This document shows, piece by piece, positions 56,552 to 64,000 of a stretch of DNA of 64,000 nucleotides. The stretch's first letter is position 1. Every line of letters starts with the position of its first letter. The notes beneath the pieces were generated by a model. The model was given only the letters and a program-made list of their open reading frames with translations, ran no database searches and was not told the origin of the DNA. The translations under genes were made by a program, and so were the position numbers. This DNA is from Marinospirillum minutulum DSM 6287 (GTDB lineage: Bacteria > Pseudomonadota > Gammaproteobacteria > Pseudomonadales > Halomonadaceae): NCBI RefSeq assembly GCF_000422325.1, contig NZ_AULO01000011.1, positions 248,001-312,000 on the forward strand, written 5' to 3'.

Positions 56552-56682
56552 GACACGTCTCCAGTTAGAAAAAAGTTCACTCAATGGCTTTAGCAGTTAA
56601 AAACAGGCAAAATCAATTACCGAGTGCTAAGCCACTCTATTTTATGCAGATGATAACACGAATTAAGACGATGGAACTCCCT

Positions 56683-57513
56683 ATGAAGCGCACCGCATTT
56701 TTCATTTCAGATGGTACTGGTATTACTGCAGAGGCGCTTGGCCGTAGCCTGCTGGCACAATTTGAAGGCATACAGTTTGAACAAATAACCAAGCCTTATA
56801 TTAATACTGAAGAAAAAGCCCATGCCATAGTTCAGCTGGTTAATGCCACTGCCATTAAAGATGACGCCCGCCCTCTGCTAATAGATACCGTGGTCGATCA
56901 AACTATACGCACCATTATTAGCAAAAGTGAAGCGCTAAACATTGATGTTTTTTCATCTTTTTTAGAACCTTTAGAAGAAGAACTAAAAACACGCTCTACC
57001 TATTCGGTTGGTCAAAGCCATGGCCTTTCTAAAGCCAAAGAAGATACCTACAAAGCTAGAATCGACTCAGTACACTTTGCGCTAGACAACGACGACGGTG
57101 CACGCACCCACCACTATGATAAAGCCGATATTATTTTAATTGGCGTTTCGCGTTGTGGAAAAACCCCTACCTGTATTTATATGGCACTTCAGTTTGGTGT
57201 AAGGGCAGCCAACTACCCTATTACCGAAGATGATTTGTTAGATAGCGAATTGCCTAAAGCTCTACACCCCTACCGTCATAAATTATTTGGTTTAACCATA
57301 GAACCCGAGCGCCTTTCTTCTATACGTAATGAACGCCGTGCTAACAGTAACTATGCGTCATTAAAACAGTGCATTCGTGAGGTAGAAGAGGTAGAAAGCC
57401 TTTATAGCCGTCATAATATTGGTTTTGTCGATTCAACCCATTATTCTATTGAAGAAATTTCAACTAAAATCATGGCAGAAGCTGGCATAGAAAGACGTTT
57501 TTCGCCTAGATAA
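56683..57513 (+). CDS. ppsR: PEP synthase regulatory kinase/pyrophosphorylase
   Basis: 276 residues from [17 protein letters not shown]; further upstream codons have no family match. Walker-like [29 protein letters not shown] and [11 protein letters not shown] identify the DUF299 bifunctional enzyme that inactivates PpsA by ADP-dependent phosphorylation and reactivates it with phosphate. Divergent from ppsA across 131 bases, as in E. coli. Confidence 0.95.
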   Translation: MKRTAFFISDGTGITAEALGRSLLAQFEGIQFEQITKPYINTEEKAHAIVQLVNATAIKDDARPLLIDTVVDQTIRTIISKSEALNIDVFSSFLEPLEEELKTRSTYSVGQSHGLSKAKEDTYKARIDSVHFALDNDDGARTHHYDKADIILIGVSRCGKTPTCIYMALQFGVRAANYPITEDDLLDSELPKALHPYRHKLFGLTIEPERLSSIRNERRANSNYASLKQCIREVEEVESLYSRHNIGFVDSTHYSIEEISTKIMAEAGIERRFSPR

Positions 57514-57553
57514 TTGGTTTAAAATGTACAAAGAACAGGAAAGGAATTTAATT

Positions 57554-57973
57554 ATGCAAAACCTAAAAAGCTGGTTGTTGAATGGCCGTATTTTACTGGT
57601 ATTAGTTTTGCTAGCACTTTTTGCGGGTTGTAGTGATGATGACAAGGGTTCAACGGGTTCTAGCTGCGGAACCTGTCATAGTCCTTATGGTGAAGCTGGA
57701 GGTATAGACCTTACTAATGGTTATTACACAACAAACCCGCCTAAAATACCGTGGAATATTATCCAGACTACTGACTGCTTAGATAAACATCCATTTATAC
57801 AACCAGGTGAGCCAGATAAATCCGCAATACTTATGGCTGTATCACAAGAATATGGAAACAAAAGTACACTTGGCTGCTCTTCAGCCATTGGTGTCCATGA
57901 GAATGGAAAAGCAACCCTATCTAAATCAGATGTTACTAAACTAGTTGAATGGATAGAAAATGGTGCTAGATAA
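57554..57973 (+). CDS. Small lipoprotein with one c-type haem motif
   Basis: 139 residues from MQNLKSWLL; AGGAA lies about 10 bases before the ATG. Lipobox LFAGCS, then one CGTCH haem-binding motif soon after the mature N-terminus (SSCGTCHSPYG). The end LSKSDVTKLVEWIENGAR is typical of small cytochrome c domains. A Met near the middle (ILMAVSQ) might be the sixth ligand. Two more Cys residues (TTDCLDKH, TLGCSS) could form a disulfide. Likely a periplasmic electron carrier; partner unknown. Confidence 0.6.
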   Translation: MQNLKSWLLNGRILLVLVLLALFAGCSDDDKGSTGSSCGTCHSPYGEAGGIDLTNGYYTTNPPKIPWNIIQTTDCLDKHPFIQPGEPDKSAILMAVSQEYGNKSTLGCSSAIGVHENGKATLSKSDVTKLVEWIENGAR

Positions 57974-58060
57974 TTTCTACCATCTTTAGTAAATCTTTAA
58001 ATAAGGGCTAAACTAAATGACCTTTGCCTCTGCTAATTAGTTGTTTAAGGAATGTAATCA

Positions 58061-61000
58061 ATGTCACAGGAATCGCCAGCGGCTACTGATAAAAAAGCTG
58101 TAAAGCCTAAGCAGTTTTTTTTAAAACGCCCGCGCTTTTGGCTGATTAGTTTTTTTGTGCTTTTATCTTTACCGCTACTTGCGGTAGCTGGCGTTTATTT
58201 TGCGCTTAAATCTTCTTTAGTTGAAACTCAAGTTTGGCCAAGGCTACAACCCATAATTGCCGAGCAAACAGGCTTTCAGGTGGAGTTAAGCCACTTACGC
58301 ATCGACTTACTTAACTCCATTCATATTAAAGGCATTCAAGTTACCCAACTGCCTGATGGCTTTTTACCTAATAATCCTTTAGCTGAAGGCTCTTTACCTA
58401 ACAACCCTTTAGCTGAAGGCTCTAGCTCAACTGCTGCTAACTGCGATGGTTTTAACCTTACCTTGGCAGAAGTTGAGTTAGATTTTTCTGCTTTAGCTTT
58501 AATGGGTAAGCATTTAGAAGTTAATAAATTAGCTTTAAATGACCTACAAGCGACAGGCTGTTTATTGCTGGATTTAAATACTGATGCAGAAATTGCCGAG
58601 CTAGATGCCAGCGAAGAAGCGTTAGATATTCCTGCTTTGCTGGCTGAAATGACTGAACTACTCGATAACCCGCCTATTAGCCTTAGCTTAAAAGAGCTGG
58701 CTTTAAACAATTTTAAAATTGATTTAGAAGTAAAAGAACGCCAGCAACGCCTCCACGCAGCTTGGCAAGGCGAGTTTGATTTTTCTGCCACGGCAGTTTG
58801 GCAAGATAACGGTATAAATGCAAAGATAGCCAGCCAACTTAACTCTTTAGCACCCTTACAAGCCGCTTATAATCAACAACCTGCCTTAACGCTAGATTTA
58901 ACTACCCAGCCTAGCCTGAATTTAAACCTACTGGTTGAACTCACCAAAGAACAAAATGCTTGGCAGTTTAAGCTAGCGCCAGCAAAGCTAGATTTTAGTT
59001 TGACTGACACCCAGCTAAACCTTGCACAGCAAGATGAAACTTTAAACTTTATAACCCTAGCGCTGCCCAGCTACCAGTTAAACTTGGCTTCTCAAATTAA
59101 CCTACCTAATTTACAGCCAGAAAACCTAGAGGTTAGGGTTAAGCTAGAACAACAACTAAGCAATTTAAATTTACAGCTAGATGAAGACAACTATCAGTTT
59201 GAAAGCCTTAATTTGCAGCTAACCAGCCATAACGAGCCAGATGCGGTTATAGCAAAACTTTTGCTAACCCTTGACCAACTAGCCAGCGCCTTCTCTTTTC
59301 AGCCAATCGACTTTAAGCAACAGCTAAATATTGAGTTGCAGCAAGATTTATCTAATTTAAAGTTACAAGCAACGAGCCAACTTAATGAATTAAACCTAGC
59401 AGAGCTAAACCTTGGGGTAAGCAATCTACCCAGGCAGTTAAGTTTAGAACCTCAGCTTTATTTGAACCTGCCCAACCAGCTAGCCAGTATTTTGACTGAG
59501 CCTAGCCTAAAAGAACTCCCTGGTGATTTACAGCTAAACTTAACCGCTAAAACACGCTTAAACCACGGTGCAGAAAACCTCTTAACCGCTGATTTTGAAA
59601 AGCTAACTGGCTTTGTAGAACAGTCTTTAGACTTAGCGCTTAGCCAAAGCTCGCCCACCACTGAGCTAGTTATTCAGCAACCGCTATTTATAAAGCTACA
59701 CGCCAGCAGTGCTTTTCCTGAATTTCAGCCTGAAATACGCCTTAGCCTTAGCTCAGAAGCCCTTCAGCACCCCCCTTTATTAAAGCCTTTGCCTTTTCAT
59801 TTAGAAATAGCCAGCCAAGTAGAGGCTGGATTTAAAGCACTTAAAACTCAATTAGCCCTTCAGGTAGATAACCAGCCTTTAGCCAAGCTAGACCTACAAG
59901 CGACAGATAAACCACAGCAGCTTAATTTGAATGGCTTATTAAATTTATCGCTTAACCCCAACCTTGCAAGCTACCTAGCCGATTTAAACCCCCTTGCTGA
60001 ATTGGGTCATTTGTTAGTCGATCAACAATTTCAGCTACAACTGAATCACCCCGAAGCCGATTTAATGACTCTAGCCAAGGCAGATCTTGATTTGCACAGT
60101 TTAGAAGCCCACTTAAAACACGGCCTACAGCTAGAGCAAACACCTGCTAAAAATGCACAGGTGCGTTTAGAAAAACCTTTTAAACTGCAACAAACCCTTA
60201 ATTGGCGTGCTAAAGAATTTAGCCTAGCTGGTAACTACCAGTTGGCGGCTTTACAACTACCCCGAAGGTTAAATGCCGAAGATTTAAACTTTAATCTAGA
60301 AGTTACAGCCACATCAGGACTAGCACCTGAAATGCTTAGCTGGGCATTCACTAGCAAAGCCAAAAGCTTAACCTGGTTAGAAGAAACACCCGCTTTAGAA
60401 TTAAGCCAGCTTTTACCCCTACACAGCCAAGGTAAAATCCACTTTAACCCCAAAAGTGAACAGCTAAGTCTTCACCAAGTTTCGCTACAGCTAGGTGAAT
60501 GGTTTAAACAAGAGCTAACTGGGGAAGTACAACTAGCTAACCTAGACAAACCTAGCCTACAGCTAAACGGCACAACGCAACTTAGCCCCACTCGTCAGCT
60601 TATTCCTAATTTAGATTTAACCACCTCAGGTAGTTTAACTGCCCCTTGGCAGCTAATAGTAAATGAGGGCGAGCAGCTTTCTCTTCAGGCAGAGTTAGCG
60701 TTTAACGACTTCTCCCTCGCCTTAGAGGGTATAAATTTAGAGGGCTTGCAAGGTGCTTTAGCCATTAATGAAGAGTTAAAACTCAGCTCAAATAATAAAC
60801 TCAGCTTTTTCTACCTATTAACGCCTGAAGCTTTTGAGCGAGTCGATTTTAACCAAATAGAACCCTACCTAGCTGGCAATAAAGGCTTTAGTTTTGAAAA
60901 GTTACAGCTGGGCGATCTTTCCGTTGGGCCTTTACAAGCAAGGTTTAAGGTTAATCAAAACCTGATTGAACTGCCGCAATTTAGCTTGCAACTTCTTGCT

Positions 61001-61465
61001 GGTGATTTAGCTGGGCGTTTTTACCTAGATATAACACCCAATGCTTGGCGTTTAGGTTTATTAAGCCGTATTTCACAGCTAGATTTACGCCTGTTACTGC
61101 CCAAAAGAGCCACCAGCGACTACACGCCTATCAGTGCTCGCACTGCGTTAGAGTTTGATTTTAATCGCCGCCTCTTGGCTGGGCGCATGGATATCACCGA
61201 TATTACCCGCAGCCAGCTATTACAACTATTAGAGCTGGTTGATCCTGAATACCAAGACCCACAAATTAACAATGTTCGCTCGGCACTGCGCCTAGCCCAC
61301 CCAGAATGGATAAGTGCGGTAATGCAAGATGGCCTAATGGACTTAACCTTTGGTTTATCGCTATTTAGCGAACCCCTACGCGCTCATGGCTTACCCCTTA
61401 GCCCAATTATTGAACGTTTTGGTGAAGAAGCACTGCTACTTCCTAACCAGTTACCCTTGGAGTAA
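58061..61465 (+). CDS. Large AsmA/YdbH-like envelope protein
   Basis: 1134 residues. One N-terminal helix (about 27-50) anchors it to the inner membrane; the remainder is Leu/Gln/Asn-rich with alternating hydrophobic residues, the pattern of long beta-groove (AsmA/TAM/YhdP) proteins. The C-terminal part (FSLQLLAGDLAGRFYLDI to ARTALEFDFNRRLLAGRMDITDI) is AsmA-like. A 10-residue tandem repeat (LPNNPLAEGS, about 107-126) is a short linker. Phospholipid transport is inferred from the fold only. Followed at 3 bases by a lipoprotein gene. Confidence 0.65.
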   Translation: MSQESPAATDKKAVKPKQFFLKRPRFWLISFFVLLSLPLLAVAGVYFALKSSLVETQVWPRLQPIIAEQTGFQVELSHLRIDLLNSIHIKGIQVTQLPDGFLPNNPLAEGSLPNNPLAEGSSSTAANCDGFNLTLAEVELDFSALALMGKHLEVNKLALNDLQATGCLLLDLNTDAEIAELDASEEALDIPALLAEMTELLDNPPISLSLKELALNNFKIDLEVKERQQRLHAAWQGEFDFSATAVWQDNGINAKIASQLNSLAPLQAAYNQQPALTLDLTTQPSLNLNLLVELTKEQNAWQFKLAPAKLDFSLTDTQLNLAQQDETLNFITLALPSYQLNLASQINLPNLQPENLEVRVKLEQQLSNLNLQLDEDNYQFESLNLQLTSHNEPDAVIAKLLLTLDQLASAFSFQPIDFKQQLNIELQQDLSNLKLQATSQLNELNLAELNLGVSNLPRQLSLEPQLYLNLPNQLASILTEPSLKELPGDLQLNLTAKTRLNHGAENLLTADFEKLTGFVEQSLDLALSQSSPTTELVIQQPLFIKLHASSAFPEFQPEIRLSLSSEALQHPPLLKPLPFHLEIASQVEAGFKALKTQLALQVDNQPLAKLDLQATDKPQQLNLNGLLNLSLNPNLASYLADLNPLAELGHLLVDQQFQLQLNHPEADLMTLAKADLDLHSLEAHLKHGLQLEQTPAKNAQVRLEKPFKLQQTLNWRAKEFSLAGNYQLAALQLPRRLNAEDLNFNLEVTATSGLAPEMLSWAFTSKAKSLTWLEETPALELSQLLPLHSQGKIHFNPKSEQLSLHQVSLQLGEWFKQELTGEVQLANLDKPSLQLNGTTQLSPTRQLIPNLDLTTSGSLTAPWQLIVNEGEQLSLQAELAFNDFSLALEGINLEGLQGALAINEELKLSSNNKLSFFYLLTPEAFERVDFNQIEPYLAGNKGFSFEKLQLGDLSVGPLQARFKVNQNLIELPQFSLQLLAGDLAGRFYLDITPNAWRLGLLSRISQLDLRLLLPKRATSDYTPISARTALEFDFNRRLLAGRMDITDITRSQLLQLLELVDPEYQDPQINNVRSALRLAHPEWISAVMQDGLMDLTFGLSLFSEPLRAHGLPLSPIIERFGEEALLLPNQLPLE

Positions 61466-61468
61466 ATA

Positions 61469-61750
61469 ATGCTGCCACGTTTTTTGATTATATTTTTAGC
61501 TAGTCTGCTATTTACTGGCTGTTCTGGTCTGGTAAACAAACTAGTACCCGATGTTTATTTGGTTGATAGGCACACGCTAATGGAGGCCGATGCAGCTGGT
61601 GAATGGCCAGAGCTTGAAAACCGCTTGATGAAAACTGCTATTAAAAATGCTTCTGAACCCTATGCAGGCATAGACGAGCAGCTAGATAACCAGGAAGGCT
61701 TTCGTGCTTTAAATGCTGAATATGCCGCACCCAGCAGCAAAAATAACTAG
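61469..61750 (+). CDS. Small lipoprotein
   Basis: 93 residues with lipobox LFTGCSG (Cys about 18), then VPDVYLVDRHTLMEADAAGEWPELE. I do not recognise a family beyond its lipoprotein nature. It lies 3 bases after the AsmA-like gene and 12 before the propeller gene; the E. coli ydbH-ynbE-ydbL cluster has the same order of large protein then lipoprotein, which may be a coincidence. Confidence 0.6.
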   Translation: MLPRFLIIFLASLLFTGCSGLVNKLVPDVYLVDRHTLMEADAAGEWPELENRLMKTAIKNASEPYAGIDEQLDNQEGFRALNAEYAAPSSKNN

Positions 61751-61762
61751 GGGTAAGCATTG

Positions 61763-64000
61763 ATGTTAAACAGCCGCCTTAAACTCTTACCTTGGTTAAT
61801 CTTAACCAGTGTTTTTTCTAGCCCACTGCTTGCAGACATTGATTGGCGTACTAACCGCATTCTTCCCTTAGAAAAAGTAACTGTTGGCCCAACAGATAAT
61901 TACCAAGCGGTGATAGACACGAATAATGAAGTCATTTATTACACTCGCCACCAAAACCTTCTGTCTAACTTAGTTAAGCAAGATCTTAAAACAGGCATTA
62001 GCAGCTACCTATTAGCCAAGGATTATGACAGTAAAGACCCAGCACTAGCGCCCGATGCTAGCCAGCTTGCACTAACCCTGTTTCGTTTTGATGCATTAGG
62101 CGATGTTTGCCTAGTACCGCTTACCCAAGGCAAGGTGAAGTGTGTTACTCAAAGTGGTAGCCGTGAATGGCAGCCTTTTTGGGTAACCAACCAAACCCTA
62201 GGCTATTTAAGAAAATCCATTAACCAAGCTTCTACAGAACTGGTTTTACACTCACTAGCAGACAACAGCCAGCAAGTGATTACTCAGGGGCAGCTATCAG
62301 CACCTGCGGCCAGCCCAGATGGTCAATGGTTAATTTACAACCGTGAACCCACAGCCAAGCAGCAGGGTGGGCTTTTTCTTTATCATTTGGCTGAACAGAA
62401 AGAATTAGGCCCGATTCAGCTCGATTTACCCGGTAATAGCAGCTTTGCAACCTTTGATAGCCAGCAAAAGTTTATTTACTTTAGCCATTATTTGAATGAC
62501 ACCAATAACGACCAACAAATAGATGCGCAAGACCATAGCGTGTTATTTCGTTTACCTTTAAAGCAGGCTTTAGATACCAGTAAAAAACACCTGCCAGAAC
62601 AGCTTACCTCCGTAGCACAAAACTGTAGTTTTCCTGCTTTAACCAAAGAAAAACTCTACATGACCTGTGCCTTTGAAGGCTCTTTAGACACCTACCGTAT
62701 GCCGGTTACTGGGCAAATTCCTGCTGTTTGGCAAGTAGAAGCTATTAATCTAGCCCACGCTCAGGCAAGCAGTTATGAAGAACGCTTGTTATTACTTAAT
62801 ACCCAGCGTTATCGTCAGCAGCAAACTAGCCCAGCCATGTTAGAGCGCTTGTTAAGCAACCACTTGGCTTTAAATGAATTAACCGCTGCTAGCTATTATG
62901 TGGCGCAACTAGCCGAGGTTTACCTAGCCGACGCTGACTTAAATGCTTTCTTTACTAACCTTGGTATTTTGTTGCAGTTACAGGCCAAACAACGCCTACA
63001 GCCACAAGGCATGTTAACTGCTAGCTACCGCCAAGCCTTGTTAGATGAGCAACAAAGGCTTGCTGCCCAAGGCAAAAACTCACCCAACCTAGCCTTGTTT
63101 AAAGCTTGGGTGAGTTATCTACTTAAAGAACCCCAAGCAGCAAAACGCGCCCTAGCTCAGCCTAATGCTAATAACCTGCACCCCTTACAAGTTTATTTAC
63201 AGTTAGAGCTAGCAACAGAGTTATTTGCTGATGACCCAGTTGCTTTAGAAAAGCTTTTGGGTAGAGCCTTAGCGGTTGATAAAATTTCTAGTGAAGCTCG
63301 CTTGTTTTATGCTTTTCAGTGGTTAAAGCAGCTAAGTAGTCCTGCTTTAAACTTAACTTCTAAGCAACAACAAACAAAACTAGAAAAAATGGCAACAGCT
63401 AGTAGAGATGAGCGGGTTAAAATTCTACTGCTTAATGAAGTGGACTTATTAAAACTTGTTGCAGCCAGTGAATTTGCAGTTGAACGTGACTACTTTACCA
63501 GCATTAGTAAGCGCCTTTCCCCAGCCAAAGACGATGCCCAGCTACGCCGCTTAGCGCATTTACGTGCCATTCAGTTAACGGGTTTAGCTGAAAAGTACAA
63601 TTTTATGGAATTGATGTCGCGCCACTGGTTAACCCATACCGCCATTAACGACCCTGGCTTTGCGCAAACCGCTGAATACTACGGCAGCATTAACCTTAGC
63701 CGTGCCTATGGTAGTTTGCAGCAGCAAGAAAATTTAACTGCACTCAATAGCTTTTATGCGCTGGTTAGACAAACCTCTGACCCTGAGGCAATTTATCAGC
63801 TAATTTATATTGCCTTACAACTAGATACCAGCCTGCAACCGCGTATGGAGTTATTGCTAAACCAGCTAATGGCAGAAGAATTAATTCCTAAAGATGACCC
63901 AGTAGCTGCGGCCAGCTTAGAGTTATTAAAAAATCCGCAACTGAGCATTAAGCGTTTAGAAGAACTTGCCGCTGGGTTACAAGCTTATCAACCTAAAGGA
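61763..64000 (+). CDS. Exported beta-propeller-like protein (3' end beyond window)
   Basis: 746 codons visible, no stop. A signal peptide ends near LLA-DIDW (about residue 25). Residues about 40-330 carry TolB/PD40-type propeller repeats (DPALAPDASQLALTLFRFD, APAASPDGQWLIYNREP). The rest is helical with TPR-like spacing (residues 330 onward). Role unknown; probably works with the preceding AsmA-like protein and lipoprotein. Confidence 0.6.
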   Translation, partial: MLNSRLKLLPWLILTSVFSSPLLADIDWRTNRILPLEKVTVGPTDNYQAVIDTNNEVIYYTRHQNLLSNLVKQDLKTGISSYLLAKDYDSKDPALAPDASQLALTLFRFDALGDVCLVPLTQGKVKCVTQSGSREWQPFWVTNQTLGYLRKSINQASTELVLHSLADNSQQVITQGQLSAPAASPDGQWLIYNREPTAKQQGGLFLYHLAEQKELGPIQLDLPGNSSFATFDSQQKFIYFSHYLNDTNNDQQIDAQDHSVLFRLPLKQALDTSKKHLPEQLTSVAQNCSFPALTKEKLYMTCAFEGSLDTYRMPVTGQIPAVWQVEAINLAHAQASSYEERLLLLNTQRYRQQQTSPAMLERLLSNHLALNELTAASYYVAQLAEVYLADADLNAFFTNLGILLQLQAKQRLQPQGMLTASYRQALLDEQQRLAAQGKNSPNLALFKAWVSYLLKEPQAAKRALAQPNANNLHPLQVYLQLELATELFADDPVALEKLLGRALAVDKISSEARLFYAFQWLKQLSSPALNLTSKQQQTKLEKMATASRDERVKILLLNEVDLLKLVAASEFAVERDYFTSISKRLSPAKDDAQLRRLAHLRAIQLTGLAEKYNFMELMSRHWLTHTAINDPGFAQTAEYYGSINLSRAYGSLQQQENLTALNSFYALVRQTSDPEAIYQLIYIALQLDTSLQPRMELLLNQLMAEELIPKDDPVAAASLELLKNPQLSIKRLEELAAGLQAYQPKG

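Noticed and set aside
56584-56682. Longer N-terminus for ppsR from ATG 56584
   Set aside because: The extra 33 residues match nothing in the family and would begin inside the ppsA leader; [13 protein letters not shown] is the natural start.

Overview
The window looks like a chromosomal segment of a gammaproteobacterium, most likely an Oceanospirillales/Pseudomonadales-type organism. I infer this from gene order as I know it in that group: gacA-uvrC-pgsA followed by tRNA-Gly/Cys/Leu; DUF2066 and hda divergent from purMN; thrS-infC-rpmI-rplT-pheST-ihfA-tRNA-Pro; and ppsA divergent from ppsR with rraA downstream of ppsA. No rRNA or other species marker is present, so no species is named. Coding is dense, base composition is moderately AT-rich, and CTAG is unusually common.

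Layout. 1-8.4 kb (mostly minus): the start of a Tat-exported type II molybdoenzyme; a zur-pyrC-hisI-yidD cluster; a three-gene ATP-grasp / 7TM-transglutaminase / aspartyl-protease-like cluster; and a DUF599 protein. 8.5-14.1 kb: a TetR regulator, rimO, gacA-uvrC-pgsA and three tRNAs behind a strong promoter. 14.4-16.8 kb: a PcfJ-domain gene, a UmuD-like gene under a perfect LexA box but lacking both catalytic residues, and a DUF815 ATPase. 16.8-26.8 kb: housekeeping genes (MetX-like, mrp, yihY, arsC, wrbA, a degenerate GGDEF protein, hda, purMN). 26.9-34.1 kb: the thrS-infC-rpmI-rplT-pheS-pheT-ihfA translation cluster, with a thrS operator that mimics the tRNA-Thr anticodon arm and an ATC start for infC.

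34.3-45.9 kb is an accessory island that begins next to tRNA-Pro(GGG). It holds a Fic protein, IS30/IS66/IS3 remnants, an integrase C-terminal scrap, two decayed toxin-antitoxin loci, a phage/satellite-type primase, and small proteins in modules that share leader and terminator repeats. It also holds a two-gene cassette (about 35.6-38.8 kb) coding for a PH/TerB-like membrane protein and a membrane-associated partner. Each of these two genes is interrupted by a -1 shift at an A6 or A7 run followed by TTC. This cassette and the SOS-controlled, non-cleavable-looking UmuD homologue are the best candidates for undescribed biology.

46.1-64 kb returns to core-like genes: an MFS exporter, yghU, a DUF3095 cyclase-like protein, a nuclease-fold protein, a glutathione peroxidase, the ppsA-rraA-ggt-maf-yigZ run, ppsR, a small haem lipoprotein, and an envelope cluster (AsmA-like protein, lipoprotein, beta-propeller protein) that runs off the right edge.
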